Below, in pieces: positions 1-5,921 of a DNA stretch of 9,067 bases. The DNA comes from JANXZO01 sp964355115 (GTDB lineage Bacteria > Bacteroidota > Bacteroidia > Bacteroidales > FEN-979): positions 1 to 9,067 of the forward strand of contig CAYHCQ010000133.1 in assembly GCA_964355115.1 (NCBI GenBank). Reading direction: 5' to 3'. Both the position numbers and the translations under genes were made by a program. Position 1 is the first letter of the stretch. Every line of letters starts with the position of its first letter. Under the pieces are notes generated by a model. The model ran no database searches, was not told the DNA's origin, and was given only the letters and a program-made list of their open reading frames with translations.

Positions 1-1
1 G

Positions 2-1780
2 CATCACAATCCTACATTTACTTCCGGCAACAATACCCGACAAAACCCAAACCCTTGGTTCGACGCCCGGTACAACAGCAACAACGACTGAATTAACAGC
101 ATCCGTCTGCCGGATGGAAGTCTGCCCGCCATCCACGATTCGCCCATCGGTTTTGGCACCACCATTACCGCGCTTTCGGGAAAACCGGAATTCAACCTCC
201 CCAACCCGGTATTTTCGCCAGACAACCCGATGATCCGCACGCAATATATTGCCACCCATGTCGCCCATGGGGAGATCACCGACAGCCTCTTTCAGCCACT
301 GCCTGAAGCCGGCAGCCTGGTGTTCAGGTCGGGGTGGGATACGGCCGCAATTTACTGGCACTTTATCGGCAAACACGGCATCCCCCTGAGCGGCGCCAAG
401 TCGCACCACCAGGGCGACGCCACGAGTTTCAGCCTCTTCGCCCATGGTGAGCTGCTGGCTGTTGACCCTGGCTATCCCGGTTCGACCGAGAGCGATGCCG
501 TAAACAAACCTACCGACCATAATCTTATACTTGTCAACGGCAACGGTCCAAATCCCCCAAATGGAGAGTTCGTGAGCACAACAACCAATACGGCCTATAT
601 TGAAGATTTTTTCGACCTCCCGGGTCTCGTATATGGAGCGATCAGGTCGGCATACCAGGGAGCTGCCGTTGTCCGCAAAGCTCTCTTTATCCGAAGCACA
701 TACGCACTGCTGGGCGACTTCATCACCTCTTCGTCTTCTAATAATTATACTTTTCAGCTGCATGGCAACGGACTTTCCGGCAGCCTTCCTACCGATCCGA
801 CGGGGAGTTTCACCCCCGATTTTGCCGGTTTTTCGGGCCAATGGCAGCGTGACTCAGTCAAACTGCTGGTCACCACTCTGTCGGGCGCGGCTAACCCGGC
901 ATATACCTACAGTCTCGACTCTCTGGCAACCGGCAGCTCAACTTACCGGCATTACAGTAAAATGCTGGCCTCGTCGGGAGCAGGTGTTTCAAATACATTT
1001 TTCCTCACCAGCCTGTTTCCAATAAAGGATCAGGATCCGGTTGTATCGCCTGTGGTTAATCTTAAGGATTGCAAAGCGATCCGTATATCCGCAGGCATTC
1101 AGAATGATTTTATTCTTTGTCAGCAAAGCAACATTCTCACCGAAGCAGGAACTGAGGAAACTGGGTTCACCGAAACCTTCTCCGGTAACGGGAACCTGGT
1201 TCTGCTCATGGCCGGCGCGACAGGCAAACCCACAACATGGTTCCTTCAGAACGGCGACAGCCTGGTTTATGGAGCACAGCCATACATCCTAGCCAGCCAC
1301 CACATGGATATTGCCTTTGAGCAAACCGGTCCCCTGTCGTTTGTGGGTTTTGCATCCGATTCCGGCATGGTAAAAATTTACAGCGAATTTCCCTTGCGGA
1401 TTGAATCCGGCAATATCAGCAGCATCAGTTATGATGCCGGGAGCAGGTTAAACTCCATTGTTTTTACAGCCAAAGGAAATTTCCGCCTGCAGGTATCGAA
1501 CGGATTTAATACCCCCCCGTCAAACCCTCTTCCAATCACTGCTTACCCGAATCCATCGTACGATGGACGATTTACCCTTACCATAGCTTGTAACCAGGCC
1601 ATGGTAGCCCAGTTACAGGTGACCGATGCCGCAGGAAAGTGCATTTTTCAGACTGAGACCTGCCTTAAAAAGGGGATCAATGACCTGCCCGTCGATCTCT
1701 CGGGTTGTGCAACCGGAATCTACTCCGCTTCATTGATAAGCGGTTCGTTTTCAGGTCACGCCGTGCTGATCAAGAGGTGA
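2..1780 (+). CDS. Heparinase II/III-like secreted protein, C-terminal part, with T9SS sorting domain (5'-partial, in-frame TGA)
   Basis: The gene is open at the left edge. The longest uninterrupted reading starts at an ATG at 230 (516 aa), but coding similarity clearly begins earlier in the same frame. Codons 92-229 give INSIRLPDGSLPAIHDSPIG, which resembles the PDG...P...DS stretch of heparinase II/III proteins. Numbered from ATG 230, the heparinase II/III signature follows: SHHQGD (58-63), SFSLFAHGELLAVDPGYPG (66-84) and a DHN near 96-98. In this family the His/Asp residues of this beta-sandwich region bind metal or line the active site, so the protein is probably a polysaccharide lyase or a relative acting on acidic glycans outside the cell. 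The substrate cannot be told. Residues 436-516 are a T9SS type A sorting domain, so export through the Sec and T9SS routes is expected; the signal peptide would lie outside the window. An in-frame TGA at 89-91 separates the upstream residues (ending WFDARYNSNND) from the rest. It may be a real nonsense mutation or a base error, for example TGG to TGA. The gene converges on the RAYT gene. Confidence 0.8.
1535..1777 (+). other. T9SS type A C-terminal sorting domain (encoded region)
   Basis: These 81 codons start at ITAYPNPS and end at HAVLIKR. They show the standard Por secretion-system tail: the YPNP motif, a FTLTI strand, a VTDAAGK turn (the usual D.xGK), a LSGCATGIYSASL segment (the usual L..G.Y), and a short basic end. 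In Bacteroidota this domain directs a Sec-exported protein through the outer-membrane T9SS translocon and is normally cut off, with the cargo left on the surface or released. It is the strongest taxonomic marker in the window. Confidence 0.9.
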
Positions 1781-1827
1781 TCGCCGGTCACGGCATGCTG
1801 ATCAGGAGGTGATCGCCGGTCACGGCT
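1764..1827. repeat. 32-bp direct tandem repeat, two copies, with internal 4-bp hairpins
   Basis: Copy 1 is 1764-1795 and copy 2 is 1796-1827. They differ only at unit positions 10 (a/g) and 32 (a/t). A fragment of a further copy (ggtcacg, 1754-1760) precedes copy 1. Each unit holds gccg-gtca-cggc, a 4-bp stem with a 4-nt loop (1783-1794 and 1815-1826). A longer pairing, gccgtg (1760-1765) with cacggc (1789-1794), is also possible. Copy 1 encodes the last codons and stop (VLIKR, TGA) of the heparinase-like gene. Copy 2 contains the stop codon of the convergent RAYT gene (1820-1822). It could be a simple duplication, part of a bidirectional terminator, or REP-like DNA beside a RAYT. Only the repeat itself is certain. 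Confidence 0.85.
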
Positions 1828-2383
1828 CCAGTTTGAACATCTTCATGCTCTTTTCATCAACAGTTGCATTGAGATTTCTGACAAGGGTCTCCCCAAGGCC
1901 GAAATGGCGGATCACCTCATCCCTGTTCACAAATCCAGATGTTCCTGCAACAGTGGCGCGGTATGACGAAAACCTATACCGTGAAAGGTCATCGGTAACT
2001 CCATGCCGTAGTGCGTTCTGATTGATGTAGCGCACCATGTCGAGCAGGTAGGTTTCGCGCCGGATCTCAATCCGCTTCAGCTTGAACATGAACAACCTTC
2101 CCTCCTTGCCGTTCTGCTTGTTGTAACCTTTCGCGTAGGAATTAAAAAGGATGGCAAAGGGCTTGTAAAGACTGCCTTCCGCATCTTCATGGATGCGTAC
2201 GAGCAGGTGCAGGTGATCGTGCAACAGGCAGTAGGCGTAAGTTTCAGCCACTGGTGCAATGTGCGCTTTGTAGAGCTTCAGGAAAAATTTGTAATCCTCA
2301 TCGGTGTTAAAGAGAGGATCGCCGTTTTTGGCGCAGTTGAAGATATGGTAGTATCTTCCCGGCTGCAGTAAAATTGTTTTCAT
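1820..2383 (-). CDS. REP-associated tyrosine transposase (RAYT), Y1_Tnp family
   Basis: This 187-aa protein belongs to the Y1/IS200-like HUH transposase superfamily, in the single-gene RAYT branch. The N-terminus has the family pattern YYHIFNCAKNGDPLF followed by DEDYKFFL (residues 11-35). The metal-binding HUH motif is H57-L58-H59 within CLLHDHLHLLVR; the usual Asn before the first His is Asp here. Tyr83 and Tyr87 in SYAKGYNKQNGKEGRLF are candidates for the DNA-linking catalytic tyrosine. MVRYINQNALRHGV (residues 117-130) matches the conserved Y.xxNP.rhg block, with A instead of P. The length is normal for the family and no frameshift is visible, so it may be active. RAYTs nick and join single-stranded DNA at REP palindromes and are usually domesticated single-copy genes. 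No Shine-Dalgarno precedes the ATG; a hairpin abuts it instead. It follows the 990-aa gene after 73 nt on the same strand, so read-through expression is possible. Confidence 0.88.
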   Translation of the reverse strand: MKTILLQPGRYYHIFNCAKNGDPLFNTDEDYKFFLKLYKAHIAPVAETYAYCLLHDHLHLLVRIHEDAEGSLYKPFAILFNSYAKGYNKQNGKEGRLFMFKLKRIEIRRETYLLDMVRYINQNALRHGVTDDLSRYRFSSYRATVAGTSGFVNRDEVIRHFGLGETLVRNLNATVDEKSMKMFKLEP

Positions 2384-2406
2384 AAGCAGTTTGTTATTTA
2401 CTGCTT
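2384..2406. repeat. Perfect 7-bp inverted repeat abutting the RAYT start codon
   Basis: aagcagt (2384-2390) and actgctt (2400-2406) are exact reverse complements around a 9-nt A/T-rich loop. On the transcribed minus strand the stem ends directly at the ATG of the transposase gene. It could occlude ribosome entry and keep transposase levels low, or be a recognition hairpin for the RAYT protein. No U-tract follows, so it is not a standard terminator. The pairing is certain; the role is a guess. Confidence 0.55.
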
Positions 2407-2441
2407 AATCGGAAAAAACTGAAAAGGTGAACCCAATGTTG

Positions 2442-2461
2442 AAAAAAAAATGAAGATCATT
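2442..2461 (-). terminator. Weak terminator-like hairpin plus U-tract after the 990-aa gene
   Basis: On the minus strand aatga-tct-tcatt (2449-2461) can form a 5-bp A/T-rich stem over the stop codon of the upstream gene. It runs directly into nine consecutive T (2442-2450). The U-tract is good but the stem is weak, so termination would be partial at best. The rest of the 73-nt gap before the transposase shows no convincing Bacteroidota promoter (no TAnnTTTG box). Confidence 0.25.
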
Positions 2462-5429
2462 CCGGTTTGTAAACGACTCCGAAATTCTTCTTGCCATCAA
2501 TCTCGATGCGGATCGGTTTATCGAACTTCACATGGCGCAGATACTCGTCTTCATAAAGCGCAGGCTGGCTGTTGAGGTACTCAACATCGTAAAAACCGTC
2601 ATTGATGTAGGGGTTGATGGTGAAATAGCCGACGCGGAAAGAGGTGAGGTTCTGAAAAAAATGCGTTCCCTGGCTGGGGTCGATCCGGTAATTTTTCAAA
2701 CCCGATTCAACAATCACCCGCGCAGCGCTGATCTGGGGCCACTTTACAGGAATTCCAAGCCAGGGGTCGCTTGAACCCCACCGGCCGGGGCCCACCAGGA
2801 CGTAATTCTTCTTTTCGGCGATAAACTTCTCGTTCAGTTTGTCGAGCAAAAGAGCAATCTCCTGGCTCTTAGCCGCATTGAATTCGGCCGGTTTCACATA
2901 CACAAAGTCGTGAACCCCCTTGATTTTACCATTTCCGAGGGCAGTGTTGGAGACCAGGAGCATCTCCTCGGGTTTGATCTCTTCGGGCTTCAGATGAATG
3001 GTCTCATCGCGGCCGGCAATCGGACGGATCTGGAGCAAACTGAAGACCCTTGGTTCGCCTTTGGGCATGTCGAGGTTAACTGCAAATTCTATCTCGATAG
3101 GTTTGTTCATTTCCCGCTGACCAATCTCAAGTACCTCCTGCAGAATCTCAGCAAGCGGGAATGTTCCATGGTTAAGTTGCTGTGAAAAGGTGATGATCCT
3201 CTTCCCTTCATAGATCGTTCCCTCCTTAAGCTGGTGACTTTCATAATCAAAGGTTGAAGCAACAAGCTTCAACACATTGTCGCTTTCGGCATCCTTTATG
3301 CGGAGATTCATCAGGTTCACGGTATCGTCGGTATTCGGAGAAAAACTCTCAGGCTTCAGGTCGAGGGCAAAAAACGTTTTCTGGGTTCCGCTTAGCGCCA
3401 GTTCGGGCGTGGAAAGCTGCAGGATCTTCTTTGAGTATTTCGGAGAAAACCGTAAACCGTTGCCTCCGTCGACGATGAACTTTCCCAGTCCGAAGGCGAT
3501 GTTTGCGATGCCGTCCTCGGGCTTTTCAGGAGCAATGGGATAGAAATTTATGGATCGTGCAACGCCCGAGATCGCGGGATAGAAGCGATCGCCGTACTGC
3601 CTGCCGGTCACCTCCTGCAGAACGATGGCCATCTTCTCCTCGTCGATCATGTTGAGGGTAGCCGCCATATATGATTTGCTGTCCTTATAGTACGCCGACG
3701 CATAAACGCTCTTAATTGCCTCGCTCAGCTTGTCGATCATGATCCGGTCGTTGAACTTGATGTTCGGGAGCATGTAGGTCGAATAGATGCCGGCAAAGGG
3801 CTGGTAGTGAGAATCCTCCAGCAGACTCGACGACCGGATGGCGATCGGGTTGTTAATGCAGGAGATGAAACGGTAGAGGTCTTCGTGGATGCGGAAAGGG
3901 AGGCGCGACTTTACAAAACGGGCCAGGATCTCCTTATCGCTCCGGTCGCTCAGCGCGATTTCGTAGAGGTTGTTATCCTCCATGAATTCATCAAAAATAT
4001 CGGTGCCCAGCACCACGGTGCGGGGAATGGTGATCACAACATCCTCATACTTGTAAGTAAGCCTGTTCCTCTTGATCAGTGAATCGAGGAATGCAAGCCC
4101 GCGGGCTTTACCGCCGATAGAACCCTCGCCGATGCGGGCAAACTGGAGATATTCGTCATAGCGGTCTCTGTCGAAGTCGGCAATCACCCCTTTGGCCTTG
4201 TTGATGCGGAAAGCGGTAATGGAATCGAAAATATATCGCTTTGCCTCGTCCATATCATCGGCAAACTGCTGCACCGAAACCTCCCTGAACATCTCGGCAA
4301 TGGGAAAGAGGGCCCTGGCATTCAGCCATTTCGAGAAGTGGTTACGTTGCATGTGGTACATCAGCGAATCGTCGGGAATCTCAAAGATCTTGTCCTGCAA
4401 AGACTTCAGGTCGCCAGCCCGCGTGATCTCCCGGCCGTTTTTCGGGTCGATAAATACAAAGTCGCCGAACGAGAAGTACTCGTTGATAAAATTCCGCAGC
4501 TCGATGGAGAGGGTTTTCGAGAGCTTGTTCATAAATCCAACCTTCATGCTGTTTGCCAATGCCTCGTATTCAACATCGGTCGACTGGAACAGGATGGGCA
4601 TATATTCATCTTCGGCCCGAACCTTCTCAACGAACTTGATTCCCGCGGTTTTATCGGTCTCCCCTTTACGCATAAAGCTGATGTCGGTGATTATCCCGAG
4701 CAGGTTATTCTTGTACTTCCCCCACATCGAAACCGCCTCTTCATAGTTGGTTGCAAGCAGGATCTTTGTCCTGCCCCTCATCCTGAGCATCTTCTGGTGC
4801 TCGTTGAGCCCCTCCGCCATGAACGTCTTCGACTGCTTCAGCAGGATCTTGTACATATTGGGCAGGTAGCTCGAATAAAAGCGGATGGAATCTTCAACCA
4901 AAAGGATCGCCTGCACTCCCTGCTGCACATCCACGTCAACATTCATGCGGTCTTCGATGAGCTTGATGATAGCCAGAAGGATATCTGCATTGCCCAGCCA
5001 GCTGAACACGTAATCGATGGCGCTGAGGTCCTTTTCGGCGAGTTTCAGGTTAACCTCCCGTGAAAACGGAGTAAGAACCACGATCGGGATCTTCGGAAAC
5101 TTCTGCTTGATGCGGATTGCCAGGTCGAAAGTATCGGTCTTTTCAATGTTGAGCATTGAGATGACAAGCTCCACCCGTTTGTCTTCGAGCACCTCCATCG
5201 CCTCCTTTTCTGAGGTCACCTTGATGAACTGAGGTGGGTACCGAAGGTTGAGCGAAACGTACTCCATGAAGATCGTTTCATCAATCCGCCCGTCCTCCTC
5301 CAGCATGAACGAGTCGTAGGTGCTGGAGATAAGCAGTACCTGGTAAACCCGCTGCTTCATCATAAGGTTGAAGGAGGTGTCGATGAAGTAGTACTTCTTG
5401 GGATTCAGGACGTTTCTGGTTTCAGGCAT
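2457..5429 (-). CDS. Tandem receiver domains fused to a PEP synthase/PPDK nucleotide-binding domain, with a novel C-terminal domain
   Basis: The protein has 990 aa. Residues about 28-165 look like a receiver fold that lost its chemistry: SSTYDS replaces the acidic pair, S91 sits where the phospho-Asp is expected, and no Lys lies near S143-W144. Residues about 172-325 are a second receiver with the key residues in place: E179-D180, D249 in IITDIS, S283/T284 and K305. A linker (about 330-430) leads to a pyruvate phosphate dikinase/PEP synthase N-terminal ATP-grasp domain: GEGSIGGKARGLAF (434-447, K441), IAIRSSSLLEDS (529-540, R532), FAGIYSTY (545-552), FGLGKFIVDGG (646-656) and LLQIRPIAG (798-806). 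The PEP-binding TIM barrel and a normal phosphohistidine swivel domain are absent. Instead there is a domain with GPGRWGSSDPWLGIPVKW (880-897) and DPSQGTHFFQNL (917-928). The likely role is ATP-dependent phosphotransfer controlled by the second receiver, in the cytoplasm; the substrate is unknown. The start is 10 nt after the ferritin-like gene, and an AGGAG lies about 16 nt upstream, too far to be a good site. Confidence 0.8.
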   Translation of the reverse strand: MPETRNVLNPKKYYFIDTSFNLMMKQRVYQVLLISSTYDSFMLEEDGRIDETIFMEYVSLNLRYPPQFIKVTSEKEAMEVLEDKRVELVISMLNIEKTDTFDLAIRIKQKFPKIPIVVLTPFSREVNLKLAEKDLSAIDYVFSWLGNADILLAIIKLIEDRMNVDVDVQQGVQAILLVEDSIRFYSSYLPNMYKILLKQSKTFMAEGLNEHQKMLRMRGRTKILLATNYEEAVSMWGKYKNNLLGIITDISFMRKGETDKTAGIKFVEKVRAEDEYMPILFQSTDVEYEALANSMKVGFMNKLSKTLSIELRNFINEYFSFGDFVFIDPKNGREITRAGDLKSLQDKIFEIPDDSLMYHMQRNHFSKWLNARALFPIAEMFREVSVQQFADDMDEAKRYIFDSITAFRINKAKGVIADFDRDRYDEYLQFARIGEGSIGGKARGLAFLDSLIKRNRLTYKYEDVVITIPRTVVLGTDIFDEFMEDNNLYEIALSDRSDKEILARFVKSRLPFRIHEDLYRFISCINNPIAIRSSSLLEDSHYQPFAGIYSTYMLPNIKFNDRIMIDKLSEAIKSVYASAYYKDSKSYMAATLNMIDEEKMAIVLQEVTGRQYGDRFYPAISGVARSINFYPIAPEKPEDGIANIAFGLGKFIVDGGNGLRFSPKYSKKILQLSTPELALSGTQKTFFALDLKPESFSPNTDDTVNLMNLRIKDAESDNVLKLVASTFDYESHQLKEGTIYEGKRIITFSQQLNHGTFPLAEILQEVLEIGQREMNKPIEIEFAVNLDMPKGEPRVFSLLQIRPIAGRDETIHLKPEEIKPEEMLLVSNTALGNGKIKGVHDFVYVKPAEFNAAKSQEIALLLDKLNEKFIAEKKNYVLVGPGRWGSSDPWLGIPVKWPQISAARVIVESGLKNYRIDPSQGTHFFQNLTSFRVGYFTINPYINDGFYDVEYLNSQPALYEDEYLRHVKFDKPIRIEIDGKKNFGVVYKPE

Positions 5430-5439
5430 GGTGGAATTG

Positions 5440-5895
5440 TTAATTCTCCTTCAGGATATATTCGTCGTACTCGATCTCGAAACGCAGTTTGTGTTTCGAC
5501 TCCTCCTGGGCAAGGCGCAGGAAAGTCTCCTTCACCGCAGGATCGGATGCTCTTTCGGCCAGGGCCGTATACATCCTGAAGGCAGCCTTCTCCTTTTTCA
5601 TCGCAAGGATGAGCGACTCCTGGTATGACATGGTCGCAGAGGGCTTCACATCCACAAGGTATTCGCTGATCTTCAGGTCGCGCACCTGCTGATCCTCCAT
5701 GGTAAATGTTCCCTGCTCTTTTACGGCCAGCAGGTTTGCTTTGTGATGCATCTCCTCTTCGGCATACTCCTGGAAGATTTTTTTTGTCTGCTGGCTTTTC
5801 GACTGGGCAGCCATCAGCATGTAAAAGTCGACGGCAGCCTGCTCTTCGCCGATGGCAAAGTCGAGGATCTCGGTTATATTGTTGAACTCCCGCAT
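5440..5895 (-). CDS. Rubrerythrin-type diiron ferritin-like protein (no rubredoxin domain)
   Basis: This 151-aa all-helical protein has two copies of the ferritin-like half-site. Helix 1 has E18 in GEEQAAVDFY, helix 2 has the E48-x-x-H51 pair in AEEEMHHK, helix 3 has E102 in KKEKAAFRMY, and helix 4 has E132-x-x-H135 in AQEESKHK. These Glu/His residues are the expected ligands of a diiron site, as in rubrerythrin. The C-terminal rubredoxin Cys motif of full rubrerythrins is missing and the protein contains no Cys at all, so electrons for peroxide reduction would have to come from a separate partner. The likely role is peroxide reduction or iron handling in the cytoplasm of an anaerobe. It lies between the redox fusion gene (18 nt upstream) and the receiver-PPDK gene (10 nt downstream), which suggests one transcript. 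The ATG start has no Shine-Dalgarno and is preceded by the heptamer repeat. Confidence 0.88.
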   Translation of the reverse strand: MREFNNITEILDFAIGEEQAAVDFYMLMAAQSKSQQTKKIFQEYAEEEMHHKANLLAVKEQGTFTMEDQQVRDLKISEYLVDVKPSATMSYQESLILAMKKEKAAFRMYTALAERASDPAVKETFLRLAQEESKHKLRFEIEYDEYILKEN

Positions 5896-5900
5896 AAAAT

Positions 5901-5921
5901 TACGATTTACGATTTACGATT
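5901..5921. repeat. Heptamer tandem repeat tacgatt x3 between two operon genes
   Basis: Three perfect copies (5901-5907, 5908-5914, 5915-5921), then a partial ta. On the minus strand the unit reads aatcgta. The array supplies the last two codons (K-S) and the TAA stop of the redox fusion gene, and it fills most of the 18-nt leader of the ferritin-like gene, where a ribosome-binding site would be expected. I recall this A/T-rich heptamer being common between genes in Bacteroidota genomes, but that needs checking. Copy number probably varies by slippage. Confidence 0.85.

Noticed and set aside
89..91. TGA read as selenocysteine or as a reassigned sense codon
   Set aside because: No SECIS-like hairpin was evident just downstream, the family has no Cys at this point that I know of, and TGA is used as a normal stop by other genes in the window.
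4..279. Minus-strand 91-codon frame at the left edge
   Set aside because: It is antisense to the heparinase-like coding sequence, whose family motifs continue through this region.
1804..1812. Perfect Shine-Dalgarno-like aggaggtga on the plus strand
   Set aside because: It arises from the 32-bp repeat, and the only start beside it (GTG 1809) opens a 70-codon frame antisense to the transposase with no supporting features.
1754..2406. Complete insertion sequence bounded by matching terminal repeats
   Set aside because: The structures on the two sides of the RAYT gene (32-bp direct repeat and aagcagt hairpin) do not match each other, and no target-site duplication could be seen.
4338..5063. Plus-strand open frame of 241 codons antisense to the receiver-PPDK gene
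   Set aside because: It is a shadow of the second receiver region and has no recognisable domain.
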